64,000 nt of DNA from Moritella sp. JT01 (GCF_001574435.1 NZ_LOCN01000011.1:124001-188000); one strand, 5' to 3'; positions 39,604-50,711 are shown, numbered from the stretch's first letter. The notes: generated by a model from the letters alone, not told the origin. A program made the numbers and translations.

Positions 39604-41079
39604 CTACATCATTACCACATCAAATTGCTCTTGCAAATATAGCGGTTCAGGTTTGATCTTGACCTGTTTACCCATAAACAATTCCAATTCAGCAATACTG
39701 TGTGACTCTTCTTTTTCAATGTACTCAGCAACAGTGACAGAGGCATAAACGTTAAACTGATCCGCATCATAAGCACGATTAACACGGGTTACTTCACGGA
39801 AGATCTCATAACATACCGTTTCAACTGTTTTCACCGAACCACGGCCATCACACGTTGGACAATCCGAACATAACACGTGTTCTAATGATTCGCGGGTACG
39901 TTTACGGGTCATTTCGACTAACCCTAACGCCGAGAAATCATGAGTATTAGTTTTAGCGCGATCATGACTTAATGCGGCCTCTAAACATTCCATCACCCGT
40001 CGGCGATGCTCAGAACTTTGCATATCAATAAAATCGATAATGATAATGCCACCCAGATTACGTAATCTCAGTTGTCGTGCAATCGCTTGGGTTGATTCCA
40101 CATTGGTATTAAAAATAGTATCTTCAAGATTACGATGTCCGACAAAAGCACCGGTATTAATATCAATCGTCGTCATCGCTTCTGTTTGATCAATAATTAA
40201 ATAACCACCTGACTTTAAAGTTACTTTTCGCTCTAAAGCACGCTGCGATTCATTTTCAACATCGTACATTTCAAAGATAGGACGCTCACCCGTATAGAGT
40301 TCTAACGCGCTGACTAATTCAGGCACATAGGATTCCGTGAATTCACATAACTCAGTATAAGCAAGACGAGAATCGACACGAATCTTATCCAATGGCGAAC
40401 CAACAAAATCACGAATAATACGGAATGCTAATGACGGATCTTGATACAACATACTCGCACTTGGATTACTTCTCTGACGCTGTAGCACTTTGCTCCATAA
40501 ACGTTTTAAGTAAGCAATGTCTTGTTCTATTTCTTTATCACGGACGCCATCTGCTGCCGTACGAATGATATAACCACCCAATTCATCAATCTGGGCTTCG
40601 GTAACACGTTTTAAGCGACTACGCTCTTCTTCACAATCAATACGTTGTGAGACACCCACATGAGAACTGCCCGGCATAAAGACTAAATAGCGAGAGGGTA
40701 ACGTAATATCGGTGGTGAGACGTGCACCTTTAGTTCCCATCGGATCTTTCACCACTTGTACAGTGATATCCTGGCCTTGACGCACTAACTGAGAAATATC
40801 TGCGACTTTAAAATGCTTTTTTTCACCCGCGGCAACACACTCGGTATGCGGGACAATATCCGATGCATGTAAGAATGCCGCTTTATCAAGACCAATATCA
40901 ATAAATGCTGCTTGCATGCCCGGTAATACCCGACTTACTTTACCTTTATAAATATTACCCACGATGCCACGTTTCGCTTCACGTTCTACATGTATTTCTT
41001 GTAATATGCCATTTTCAATCAAGGCAACACGAGTTTCGCTCGGGGTAACATTTACTAATAACTCTGTCGTTATACCCAT
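39604..41079 (-). CDS. rng: Ribonuclease G
   Basis: RNase E/G-family endoribonuclease that matures the 16S rRNA 5' end and degrades some mRNAs. An S1 domain lies at about 39-125 (YKGKVSRVLPGMQAAFIDIG). The catalytic Mg-binding aspartates are in TTIDINTGAFVG and IIIDFIDM, and the Zn-link Cys pair is in CPTCDGRG. The 491 residues match E. coli (489), without the long degradosome tail of RNase E. Confidence 0.97.
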   Translation of the reverse strand: MGITTELLVNVTPSETRVALIENGILQEIHVEREAKRGIVGNIYKGKVSRVLPGMQAAFIDIGLDKAAFLHASDIVPHTECVAAGEKKHFKVADISQLVRQGQDITVQVVKDPMGTKGARLTTDITLPSRYLVFMPGSSHVGVSQRIDCEEERSRLKRVTEAQIDELGGYIIRTAADGVRDKEIEQDIAYLKRLWSKVLQRQRSNPSASMLYQDPSLAFRIIRDFVGSPLDKIRVDSRLAYTELCEFTESYVPELVSALELYTGERPIFEMYDVENESQRALERKVTLKSGGYLIIDQTEAMTTIDINTGAFVGHRNLEDTIFNTNVESTQAIARQLRLRNLGGIIIIDFIDMQSSEHRRRVMECLEAALSHDRAKTNTHDFSALGLVEMTRKRTRESLEHVLCSDCPTCDGRGSVKTVETVCYEIFREVTRVNRAYDADQFNVYASVTVAEYIEKEESHSIAELELFMGKQVKIKPEPLYLQEQFDVVMM

Positions 41080-41095
41080 ATTATTTAGCCCTTCA

Positions 41096-41713
41096 TTACT
41101 TATTCTGTTCTGCCTTAAAGGCTTGAATTAACTGCTCTGTTTGCATTAATGGTAAGCCGACAACAGCGCTATAGCTGCCGCTCATATGGCTAACAAATTT
41201 ACCTGCAATACCTTGGATCGCATAACTACCCGCTTTATCGGTGGGTTCACCGGTGCACCAGTAATCATGCATTTCAGTGGCTGATATTTCTCTAAACTGT
41301 ACCAGAGTAGTCACAACTTCAACCCAGCAACGGCTGGTATCGGCAAGTGCAATGGCGGTCATCACTTCATGTTCATGACCTGATAATAAACTCAACATAC
41401 GTTTCGAATCTGCTTCATCAACCGGTTTTTCTAACACTTGTCCTGCATATACCACGATGGTATCGGCACCTAACACTACATATTCAGCAGCTGCGTTAGT
41501 GTTTGCCTGCACGGCGTTAGCATTTTCGAGAACCACAGTACCAGCTTGGGCTTTATCGCGTGCTAATCGAGCAACATAATCAGCAGCAAGTTCGCCCGAT
41601 TGTTGCTGCTCTTCGACCTCAACGGCTAACACCGAAAATTCGACACCAATTTGCGTCAGTAATTCACGGCGACGCGGCGACTGTGATGCTAAGTACATGT
41701 TTATCTGTTTCAT
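41096..41713 (-). CDS. maf: Maf-family nucleoside triphosphate pyrophosphatase (dTTP/UTP, YhdE type)
   Basis: House-cleaning enzyme that hydrolyses non-canonical and some canonical NTPs, and is linked to septum inhibition in other bacteria. Motifs seen are ASQSPRRRELL at the start, GADTIVVY with the catalytic Asp, and DKAGSYAIQG. The 205 residues are slightly longer than E. coli YhdE (197) because of an Ala/Asn-rich insertion (VLENANAVQANTNAAAEY) near residue 60-78. The position between mreD and rng is conserved. Confidence 0.93.
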   Translation of the reverse strand: MKQINMYLASQSPRRRELLTQIGVEFSVLAVEVEEQQQSGELAADYVARLARDKAQAGTVVLENANAVQANTNAAAEYVVLGADTIVVYAGQVLEKPVDEADSKRMLSLLSGHEHEVMTAIALADTSRCWVEVVTTLVQFREISATEMHDYWCTGEPTDKAGSYAIQGIAGKFVSHMSGSYSAVVGLPLMQTEQLIQAFKAEQNK

Positions 41714-41751
41714 CTTATTATCTTCTGCACGATTAAGCTATCTTATGCCCA

Positions 41752-42234
41752 CTAACTAATAGCAAACTGACGGCGAATTTTACGTAAAATCAAGAATATC
41801 CATGGCCATATTAACATTGTGGTTAGGATTGACCATAAGTACATCGGTGTTATTGTTATATCAAAAAGTAATTTTTCAGCCCAAAATACCACCAGCTTGT
41901 TTAAGCCTGCTAAAAAGCCGACAACTAATGCTTGTTGCCATAATGATAGATTACGGATCAAACGATGATTCATGGCAATAATATAGATGACAATCGACAG
42001 TGCTAAAGAATGAATGCCGAGCGGCGCACCTAATAACAGATCGAGCACTAATCCCGTGATCCAGGCATAACCAATATTGACGCGATACGGCAGTGCCATA
42101 CACCAATAACCCAATACCAAAAACAGCCAATCAGGACGGAAGTTATTTAAAGGCTCTGGTACAGGTAATACCGTGAGTAATAACGCGATGATTAAGGTCA
42201 AAATTATTTTAAAACGACCGTTAGCATATGTCAT
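41752..42234 (-). CDS. mreD: Rod shape-determining protein MreD
   Basis: Polytopic inner-membrane component of the elongasome, with about five hydrophobic segments in 160 residues (E. coli 162). Conserved features include RPDWLFLVLGYWCMALPYRVNIG near residues 33-53 and GLVLDLLLGAPLG. The start overlaps mreC by 4 bases. Confidence 0.95.
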   Translation of the reverse strand: MTYANGRFKIILTLIIALLLTVLPVPEPLNNFRPDWLFLVLGYWCMALPYRVNIGYAWITGLVLDLLLGAPLGIHSLALSIVIYIIAMNHRLIRNLSLWQQALVVGFLAGLNKLVVFWAEKLLFDITITPMYLWSILTTMLIWPWIFLILRKIRRQFAIS

Positions 42235-43127
42235 AATGTCCCTTCCTTGTCAGCGTTTGTCGTCGATTCAACATTATTATTTTCAGTGCTATTGTCAGCC
42301 GTATTTTCTTTATCGTCCCAAATAAGTAATACATAGCGGATCCGCTCTAATGCCACAATCGGTTTTGCTTCTACTTGCGCATAAGGTTGGCCCATTTGAT
42401 AAGTGAAATCAGTGATTGTAGCGACAGGATAACCTTCAGGGAATACGCCACCAAGGCCAGAGGTGACTAACACATCACCAACTTGAATATCGGTACTGTG
42501 CGGAACATAAGGTAGTGTAAGACTGTTTAATTCACCGCTGCCATTGGCAATCGCACGAATGTCATTACGCTGTACTCGAACCGGAATGCCATGAGTAATA
42601 TCAGCAATCAGTAATACACGGCTGTATGTCGCAGACACATCGACAATTTGGCCAACAACACCTTGTTCGTTTAATATCGGTTGACCAATATAAATACCGT
42701 CTATCGCGCCCTTGTTAATCACCACTTGCAAGGAAAAAGGATCTGAATTAACGGTGATAATTTCAGCCACTAATTTACGCTGATCGGCATGAACGGGTGA
42801 GTTAAGTAAAGCACGTAGGCGTTTATTTTCTTCTTTCAAGTGTTTAAATTCAAGCAGCTGAACTTGTTGAATAAATAGTTTTTTTCGCTGTTCTTGAACT
42901 TGTTTCTTTAAATCTCGGCGAGTAACAACAGTATTGGATACACCTTTCAGCATTTCACTGGGTATATCGGCCGCATAGATGAGTGGTGATACCGCGGTAT
43001 TTAAATAGACACGTACATTTGAAAATGAATCAAATTTAGAATCAAAAATAATTAATGAGAAAGAAGCGATAACTGCAAAGAATAAGCGCAGTTGTAACGA
43101 TGTAGAGGTAGCAAAAATAGGTTTCAT
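42231..43127 (-). CDS. mreC: Rod shape-determining protein MreC
   Basis: Bitopic inner-membrane protein that binds PBP2 and activates elongation. One membrane segment (about 10-28) is followed by a coiled coil (about 68-108, KQVQEQRKKLFIQQ onward) and a beta-domain (about 115-270). The C-terminal 30 residues are Asn/Glu/Thr-rich and probably disordered. The 298 residues are shorter than E. coli MreC (367) in that tail only. Confidence 0.96.
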   Translation of the reverse strand: MKPIFATSTSLQLRLFFAVIASFSLIIFDSKFDSFSNVRVYLNTAVSPLIYAADIPSEMLKGVSNTVVTRRDLKKQVQEQRKKLFIQQVQLLEFKHLKEENKRLRALLNSPVHADQRKLVAEIITVNSDPFSLQVVINKGAIDGIYIGQPILNEQGVVGQIVDVSATYSRVLLIADITHGIPVRVQRNDIRAIANGSGELNSLTLPYVPHSTDIQVGDVLVTSGLGGVFPEGYPVATITDFTYQMGQPYAQVEAKPIVALERIRYVLLIWDDKENTADNSTENNNVESTTNADKEGTL

Positions 43128-43144
43128 TAAGTGAAGTTCTCAAA

Positions 43145-43164
43145 GGATGGCGCGCCCGCCACCC
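43145..43164 (-). other. GC-rich hairpin between mreB and mreC
   Basis: On the minus strand GGGTGGCG and CGCCATCC form an 8-bp stem (one G-U) with a GGCG tetraloop, followed by TTTGAG. It lies in the 60-base mreB-mreC gap and could act as an attenuator or mRNA-processing site. The T run is too short for a confident terminator. Confidence 0.4.
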
Positions 43165-43187
43165 TATAGGATTATTGAATCAGGTGC

Positions 43188-44312
<1,125 letters not shown>

Positions 44313-44329
44313 TTATGACCGACAAACTA

Positions 44330-47300
44330 TTAATTTAACCTTCTTCGGTAAATAACTCGATCATTGCCAGAAAAAAAGCCAAATACGATGTTTGCAGAGG
44401 GTGATTGAACAGCTCCAGTGTCGCTGCCTTCCCACTTATATTTAAACCAATTATCAACGGTATAATCAAATTTAACCTCACCATTTCGATTCGGCGCTGC
44501 AATGATTAATCCCTGAGTGACACCGTTGGTAAAATGTCCGTTTCCTGAAAACGCAGGTAGATTTCCAGCGGCAGGTGGCACTCCGCCTAAAGAAATGTTA
44601 GTTAGCGTCGCATAGGCAGCATCAAATCTCGTTTTAGTATCATCACGGTGAGGAATAAAGTTTACGCCATCGAAATATTCCAGTCGCATGGTTGTGGCAA
44701 AATCATTCGATATTGGACCATATCCATCATCAATCGTCCAACGGCCATAGCGTAGTTCAGTCGCTTGTGGAGATAACTGGCGTGCCGTTGCTTGCGCCGC
44801 TGGAATATCTAAATCATTGAGAACAACACCATCTTTATCAGTAATGCTGATACCAAAAAGAGTATTCATCATAGGTCCATCAGGTCCAGCTAAATCTCGA
44901 GAAAAATAACCATAATCCGGCATATCACCTGGTCTATAGACACCATTAATCCAAGCTCCGCCATAATCCTTTAGACGATGAGATAAATCTAAGCCATCCG
45001 AGTTTGCAATAAAACTAACCTTCGCCTTATCATCACCATTGTAGTTTTTTGTCACTGCACCCAGACTATTTTGTGCTTCGAGTTGATAGTCAAATGATAG
45101 CTCGGGTTGATCCATGTAAGTTATACCAGAGCTCATACTTCCGGACGCAAAGAAAATCCAAGCATCACTCCAATCACTGCCGATACCCGGTTCGTATAGA
45201 GAGCTGGGTACCTGACACCATTGTGAATGGTCCCATTCCGGTCTACATTGATAAATATTACCATCTTTGGATAGTACTTTCGTTCCAGCAACATAGGCTT
45301 GAATATTTTTAGGATAAGCATAATCATAACGGCTTGGGTTATCACTCACTTTATTTATATAGTTTTCAACACTTGATGATACCAAAGTAAAATGCGATGG
45401 AATAAAGCGACCTATCTCAGTACCATTAGAATTTGCCGAAAAATTATCATCAACAGAAAACGCCATGCCATAGTAGTCGGTGTCTTTCACATTTATCTGA
45501 ATTGCGCCTACTTCACTATAAGTCGAGTCAGCAAAGCGATAAACGCCTTTATCAAAGGTTGGCAAGCCAGGCATTCCAACCCACGTTGCCGACGTTGAAG
45601 TTAATAAAGTCTTATTCGTCGCATAACGAAATCCCCCCTCAAACAAACCAGTTGTAGGCATAGACCGGGTTAACTTTATACGTAAGTGATCGTTTGAATT
45701 AGGGACATAATTAGACGTAATGCTGCCACCTGAATTCAACGCTTGGATCTTAAATGTGAAAATATCACCAGCTTTATGTACATGCTCTAATACATTGTTA
45801 TCCTGCGCCGTCATATCGCCATTATGATCCGTGGCTTTAATTTTAAATTTATAGGGTCTCACTGCAAACTGATTACTTTGCCCCTTAATTGTTAAACCAT
45901 CCAAATCATTACGATTATCATTGATTGTATAAGTGGCTATTAAATTTATTTTACCGGCATCTTGATACTGCGTAGTATTAATCTGGGCGGCATTGTTACT
46001 AAATATTAAATCAACCGCACTGTAATGGTTTTCTTCATTTCCGTTATTTTTACCGAGATTCACGGTATTAGTGACGAAGTTTAAAGGTGAGCAACTATTT
46101 GGCTCTTGGCATTGAACACCCAGCTTAACCGGGATTATTTCATTATTTTTGAAAATGTTCTTACATTGGCCATTTTTATTATAAAAAGCATCCAGTTTAA
46201 TGGGTTTAGAAAAGTTAACACCCGCCACTTGATTGGCAATATCGTCACTGCCATCAGCATTATCATAGCTAAAGAAAAAACCGGTATCAGCAAAGTTAAT
46301 ATCGCAGTTACTCGTACCATTACATTTATAAGTCTTATTAGTACCTGTTAACGATAGAGTTAAATCATCTTCTTTTAAGTAACCTAAATTAATATTGGTT
46401 GTACCCGTAAAAGTACCACTTGGCTTAGAGATATAACCAGAACCAAGCTTTGCATTACCGACTAAGGTGACACTTGTCGAACGCGTCGATTCAGCACAGG
46501 CACTACCTGATTGGAAATTATTGGTACAGGCTTGAACGCTAACAATTGCAGGTTCACAGGTTAATGCGCGATCACTGAAAGTTAACCGATAATGTTTAAT
46601 CGGATCTGGTGGTGGGGAATATGGAGCAAACTTGATAACAATATCATCCCAAGACATATCATCAGAATCACCATAAGATGTTGTGTCTATTTGTAACTCA
46701 TATTCAGTATTTGCTGTTAGTACTTTATTTAAACGCCAAGTGAAGTCACCATTAGAACGCGAGGTGTATAAAATAGTAGAATCGATATACTGATTATTTT
46801 TAAGTAAAGTTAGCTGAATCGAATTGTAGCGTGTATACACATCACGATAATTATACATCGTAATGTCCTTTAAGGTTGAACCTTTACTTGGTGTGAATTT
46901 ATATACCACACGTTCACCTTCATTCTTGTTTGGATACCAACGACCAGCATAACCAACTCGGCTCCCATTATTATCACCAATATGACGTCGTTGAATAAAA
47001 GAAAAACTATCCGTATTACCAAAAGATGTCTTTAAAGTTATATCCTTAAAACTAAAATCATCAAAGTCCCTACAATATTGATTCCAACCTATAAGGTCGT
47101 CATCTCTATTATAGCATTGTCCAACAATAGCGAGTTCATAATCACCTTTAGGCAAATTTACAGATAATCCTAATGATGAACTATAACGATACAGTTCTGA
47201 TCGAGTATTGACTACAGGTGTATTACTTCCAGCCTTCCAAATTACAAAGTATAATTGTCCTCCGATACCTGAAGCACTATGAATCTTAATTTCGGTAAGG

Positions 47301-47554
47301 GTTATAGCTTCAGTTAAGTTGAAATGTACAGGATTATTAGGTTTAGGGTTCCTCAAGTTCCCGTACCAAGTACGGTCCGCCGTTACAAGATATTCAGGTC
47401 CCATCGCCTTATAGGTATAATCACCAATATTCATTCTGCCTTTCAATACTACGTCGGCAAAAACAAATTGAGGGGATAATAAACTAATAATAAAAGCAAT
47501 AACGAATCGCAGCTTAGAGCCTGGTCTTTCTTGTAAATACAAACTCAATTTCAT
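44330..47554 (-). CDS. mshQ: MSHA biogenesis protein MshQ
   Basis: Large secreted protein of the MSHA pilus locus, with no settled molecular role. It has a Sec signal peptide (about 10-34, ending VFADV). Residues 37-176 and 185-310 look like two copies of one beta-rich module, both with a GDYEL/TEYEL motif and ending in DDFSFKDITLK or DDMSWDDIVIK. From about 320 onward is the MshQ-type region beginning HYRLTFSDRALTCEPAIVSV, Cys-rich, ending in the family-typical FGFFSGNDRVIYRRR. There are 1,074 residues. It overlaps mshP by 4 bases and is the last gene before mreB. Confidence 0.9.
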   Translation of the reverse strand: MKLSLYLQERPGSKLRFVIAFIISLLSPQFVFADVVLKGRMNIGDYTYKAMGPEYLVTADRTWYGNLRNPKPNNPVHFNLTEAITLTEIKIHSASGIGGQLYFVIWKAGSNTPVVNTRSELYRYSSSLGLSVNLPKGDYELAIVGQCYNRDDDLIGWNQYCRDFDDFSFKDITLKTSFGNTDSFSFIQRRHIGDNNGSRVGYAGRWYPNKNEGERVVYKFTPSKGSTLKDITMYNYRDVYTRYNSIQLTLLKNNQYIDSTILYTSRSNGDFTWRLNKVLTANTEYELQIDTTSYGDSDDMSWDDIVIKFAPYSPPPDPIKHYRLTFSDRALTCEPAIVSVQACTNNFQSGSACAESTRSTSVTLVGNAKLGSGYISKPSGTFTGTTNINLGYLKEDDLTLSLTGTNKTYKCNGTSNCDINFADTGFFFSYDNADGSDDIANQVAGVNFSKPIKLDAFYNKNGQCKNIFKNNEIIPVKLGVQCQEPNSCSPLNFVTNTVNLGKNNGNEENHYSAVDLIFSNNAAQINTTQYQDAGKINLIATYTINDNRNDLDGLTIKGQSNQFAVRPYKFKIKATDHNGDMTAQDNNVLEHVHKAGDIFTFKIQALNSGGSITSNYVPNSNDHLRIKLTRSMPTTGLFEGGFRYATNKTLLTSTSATWVGMPGLPTFDKGVYRFADSTYSEVGAIQINVKDTDYYGMAFSVDDNFSANSNGTEIGRFIPSHFTLVSSSVENYINKVSDNPSRYDYAYPKNIQAYVAGTKVLSKDGNIYQCRPEWDHSQWCQVPSSLYEPGIGSDWSDAWIFFASGSMSSGITYMDQPELSFDYQLEAQNSLGAVTKNYNGDDKAKVSFIANSDGLDLSHRLKDYGGAWINGVYRPGDMPDYGYFSRDLAGPDGPMMNTLFGISITDKDGVVLNDLDIPAAQATARQLSPQATELRYGRWTIDDGYGPISNDFATTMRLEYFDGVNFIPHRDDTKTRFDAAYATLTNISLGGVPPAAGNLPAFSGNGHFTNGVTQGLIIAAPNRNGEVKFDYTVDNWFKYKWEGSDTGAVQSPSANIVFGFFSGNDRVIYRRRLN

Positions 47555-47964
47555 AATTTCACTTCCGCTTCAATATTATGCTCAGCAATAATTTTTCCAC
47601 CATCACAAGTGCCAGTGGAGGTAAGATAAAATAGGCTATTGCTATCCACAGGAATACTTTGGCAAGTAATCGCAACACTGCAGTTTTCCAATCCAACTTC
47701 ATTACTGATATCAAACTGTAAATTAGTGGGGACATTAGGAAAATCGGCACATACTTGATTACGTCTCAAGACCTGATAAATTCCATAATCCATTCCGCTT
47801 TCAGCCGCATAATAGGCTTTAGCGCTATACACTTCGTTCGCGACACTATCAGCGGTTGAGCTCAGGACACGACTTAAGGTTGCAGCTAATAAAGACATAA
47901 CCACAATAATAAATAAGGCGATAACGAGCATACTACCTTGTTGTTGCTTGATACTTATCTGCAT
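47551..47964 (-). CDS. mshP: MSHA biogenesis protein MshP (minor pilin-like, PilX type)
   Basis: Small protein with a pilin-like N-terminal hydrophobic helix (about 11-32, GSMLVIALFIIVVMSLLAAT) but lacking the Phe and conserved Glu at positions +1 and +5 of standard type IV prepilins. This resembles PilX/GspK-type proteins that accompany minor pilins. Four Cys occur in the C-terminal half. The 137 residues and position between mshO and mshQ support the name. Confidence 0.85.
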   Translation of the reverse strand: MQISIKQQQGSMLVIALFIIVVMSLLAATLSRVLSSTADSVANEVYSAKAYYAAESGMDYGIYQVLRRNQVCADFPNVPTNLQFDISNEVGLENCSVAITCQSIPVDSNSLFYLTSTGTCDGGKIIAEHNIEAEVKL

Positions 47965-47997
47965 AGTGTTAACTTCACTGTTTTATAGGGCATATCA

Positions 47998-48819
47998 TTA
48001 TGGAACATTGCTTATAACCAATTGATGATCGAATCGAAGCACACTGTCGTCGCGCAATTTAAAACCAAAATTAAGATTTAAAATTGCATGACTAAATTGA
48101 CTGGCCGATGACAAGCTCACCGTACTATCAACACTCAGATCATCAGCCATCAAGACTCGATTATTTAAAGTATAATTTTGTGCTGATAATGGCGCTTGAT
48201 TTCGGAACAAACGCATTGAATCACCTATAGCAATTAAGCAATATTGCACTTTATTCTCGGCAATGAAATACCGTGAGACAGCGGAGTCTCTGCTTAAATT
48301 ACTGCCAAACGTTAAATCAGCTTGGGTTGGGTTAGCACCAGTTTCCGGGACATAACTTGTTATTTCAGCAACCGTACTCGAGGGAAATAAATAAAAATCA
48401 TCCGCATTAGTGGTCAATACACTGACATATTGACTTCTAAAGTCATTTGCATTGCTGCCTGCATTTTCCCTTGTTCGACGGTCCATGATTAATGACATAG
48501 TAGACTCACCGCTAACGTGACCAATATACAGTCCTGCGGCGGTAAAAGGCACAAAGTCGATGCAAGAATAATTACCTGTGGTATTAATTCTTAAACTAAA
48601 CGCGACGGCAGAGTTAAGCTCTTTATCCAGTCGGTTAAAGATAAATCGCGCATCGTTTAAGCGTTCATTCTGATTAATCGATGTTTGATACAGCACAACA
48701 TTGGAACTGATAAAACGGCTACTGAACATACCGACAATGCCCAATAGCAGGATCACGATTGTCAGTTCGATTAAGGTGAACCCTGCATGATTACCTTGTG
48801 GCGATTTAAGCCTAATCAT
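47998..48819 (-). CDS. mshO: MSHA biogenesis protein MshO (minor pseudopilin)
   Basis: Type IV prepilin-like protein of 273 residues, with the cleavage motif AGFTLIE (cleaved after Gly13) and a hydrophobic helix to about 35. The C-terminal part is beta-rich and weakly conserved. It probably joins MshC, MshD and MshP in the pilus initiation complex, by analogy with PilW/GspJ. Its ATG overlaps the mshD stop by one base (TGATG). Confidence 0.88.
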   Translation of the reverse strand: MIRLKSPQGNHAGFTLIELTIVILLLGIVGMFSSRFISSNVVLYQTSINQNERLNDARFIFNRLDKELNSAVAFSLRINTTGNYSCIDFVPFTAAGLYIGHVSGESTMSLIMDRRTRENAGSNANDFRSQYVSVLTTNADDFYLFPSSTVAEITSYVPETGANPTQADLTFGSNLSRDSAVSRYFIAENKVQYCLIAIGDSMRLFRNQAPLSAQNYTLNNRVLMADDLSVDSTVSLSSASQFSHAILNLNFGFKLRDDSVLRFDHQLVISNVP

Positions 48820-49397
48820 CAGTAGTTCCCCTTAAATGCCGTTAACTCAATAGTTTCATCATTAGGCATTAATATCGTAACTCGGATTCTTTTCGCTACG
48901 TCAATCACACCCGGAGCGAGAGCCCCATCAAATTTATCTGCCGCGAACGACACACAAATTCGTAAACCGTAGCCAGGGTATTTATTCGTAAAAGCTGCCA
49001 ATGCAGCGCCAGGGTCACTATTCACACAGTAAATATTATAATCATCAACGTCATTGAAATTGTCAGGTGCCGAGCGAACTTCACTGCCTTCAGTGCCTAG
49101 GTCTGAACTACAAGGAAATGGTACGAACCCCTGTTCACCACAACGGATAAAACCACCAGAGCTCCTGCTCGTTTCATCATAATAACGGATCAATACTTGG
49201 TCCATGATGCGCTTGCCTAAGGCCGTTGCTTTAATTTGATACATAGGCGTGACGGTATTGTTGGCTTGCGGCAAGAAGATACCCGTGACAATCACTAACG
49301 AGATGGCTAACACCACCATACCGACCACAATTTCAATCAAGGTGAAACCGCGTTGATTTCGCGTCTTAGGTGGTCTTGGCATTGAATTAGTTTTCAT
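48819..49397 (-). CDS. mshD: MSHA biogenesis protein MshD (minor pilin)
   Basis: Type IV prepilin-like protein. The ATG at 49397 gives MKTNSMPRP and a leader ending RGFTLIE (cleaved after Gly17). A longer frame runs through mshC and is not used. The 193 residues have a hydrophobic helix at about 18-40 and a Cys pair at CGEQGFVPFPC. It overlaps the mshC 3' end by 11 bases. Confidence 0.88.
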   Translation of the reverse strand: MKTNSMPRPPKTRNQRGFTLIEIVVGMVVLAISLVIVTGIFLPQANNTVTPMYQIKATALGKRIMDQVLIRYYDETSRSSGGFIRCGEQGFVPFPCSSDLGTEGSEVRSAPDNFNDVDDYNIYCVNSDPGAALAAFTNKYPGYGLRICVSFAADKFDGALAPGVIDVAKRIRVTILMPNDETIELTAFKGNY

Positions 49398-49896
49398 GAA
49401 TAAAACCTTGTGCTTCGATACGCAGTGATAATGTTTGTGTGCCCATAATCGAGATATTACAACCGCGATTACTGGTACTACAACCATTGGCAATACCGAA
49501 TTCATCAAACTCAATAATGCCCGTATTTTCAGTGTTCGTAACGCTAAAACCGACTTGAGTTCTATCCGCCTCGGCTCTGCTCATCCCCAAATGTGGCGCT
49601 GCAAATGAGGTTGGTAATCCAGCACCACAATTCGTTGGAATGCCAAAGCGACTGGCGGTAATAACAACACGGTTACAGGCATAGGGATTGGTTGTACGGG
49701 AAGTTCGACAATCGCGACCACAGCTCATCGCTTGCTGTTGCACGGTTTTGACTAATTGCTGTAACTGATCACGATACGTTTGTGTTTCAAAACCATCGTT
49801 ACCGTTAAATTTAGGGATCGCGGTTGCCGCTAGAATGCCCGTTAGCAAAATAATAATGACGAGTTCAATGAGGGTAAAGCCTGACTTCTTATACAT
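49387..49896 (-). CDS. mshC: MSHA biogenesis protein MshC (minor pilin)
   Basis: Prepilin with the short leader MYKKSG before FTLIELVIII, hydrophobic helix to about 28, and several Cys (CGRDC, CNRVV, CSTSNRGCN). The 169 residues fit MshC, a GspH-like minor pilin. It starts after a 271-base gap downstream of the second pilin gene. A TATAAT is visible in that gap (49972-49977) without a clear -35, so a separate promoter for mshCDOPQ is possible. Confidence 0.88.
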   Translation of the reverse strand: MYKKSGFTLIELVIIILLTGILAATAIPKFNGNDGFETQTYRDQLQQLVKTVQQQAMSCGRDCRTSRTTNPYACNRVVITASRFGIPTNCGAGLPTSFAAPHLGMSRAEADRTQVGFSVTNTENTGIIEFDEFGIANGCSTSNRGCNISIMGTQTLSLRIEAQGFIHEN

Positions 49897-50167
49897 ATGC
49901 TATAGCACCTCATGGCTTAATGACTGTGGATGCTAGGTATTAGATCCCTTCCCATACTGAGTATTGATAATATTATAAAATTAAGAGAGTTGCATTAATA
50001 TCAGCGTATTAATCAAGGTTAAATACGTATAATGAAGTGATTTGAAGACACTGAGAGGGATATACAGGTAAAGTCTTTATAAATAAATCTTCAACAACAG
50101 ATACATCATCATTTAAAGGTAAACACCTCACATGATATTGAAGTACTTTTACTTTAGATTAAAAATA

Positions 50168-50683
50168 TTACCAATTACCATTGACTTTATCTGTACGACA
50201 AGCGATTGCAGTAGAATTAACTTTACCTTTTTCTATAAAGTATGCCTTATTGGTATTCGCTTCTGTATATTTTATACAATAATCGCCCGGAGCGAACTCG
50301 CCCTCTAATACGAATGAAATATTTTTAACGCGCCCAATCTGTAGAGGGTCCATTGGAAATTTTGCAGTGAAACCAGATAATTTAAGCGCTTTAACAATAC
50401 CCTCAGCTGTTGCAGTAGGGAAACCATAAGAAATTTTAATATCTTCAACTTTAGGAATTGGCGGCTTGTAAGTTGTTTTTAATTTTTCAGTGCCATCAAT
50501 AACAGACTTAGAATAGACAATGTTTGCAGCACTATGTAGTTCAGCTTGAACATCATTCATTTCAGCTATTCTTTCATGATCTTGTAGATTGATAAATTTA
50601 GGCACAGCCGTTGCTGCTAAGATACCAAGAACGATAATTACGATCACTAGTTCAATTAATGTAAAACCGTTTTGTTTCTTCAT
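50168..50683 (-). CDS. Second MSHA-type pilin (MshA/MshB paralogue)
   Basis: Type IV prepilin of 171 residues whose first 35 residues (MKKQNGFTLIELVIVIIVLG and onward) are almost identical to MshA upstream, including the synonymous-level similarity of the DNA. The C-terminal half differs but keeps the SAANIVYSKS.IDG block and the disulfide pair DYC...AIAC. It could be a second major pilin or the minor pilin MshB. In Vibrio mshB precedes mshA, the reverse of the order expected if this were MshB. Its ribosome-binding site is weak (AAAG), unlike mshA. Confidence 0.8.
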   Translation of the reverse strand: MKKQNGFTLIELVIVIIVLGILAATAVPKFINLQDHERIAEMNDVQAELHSAANIVYSKSVIDGTEKLKTTYKPPIPKVEDIKISYGFPTATAEGIVKALKLSGFTAKFPMDPLQIGRVKNISFVLEGEFAPGDYCIKYTEANTNKAYFIEKGKVNSTAIACRTDKVNGNW

Positions 50684-50711
50684 CTTTGGCCACTTTGTTA
50701 TTAGATATAAA

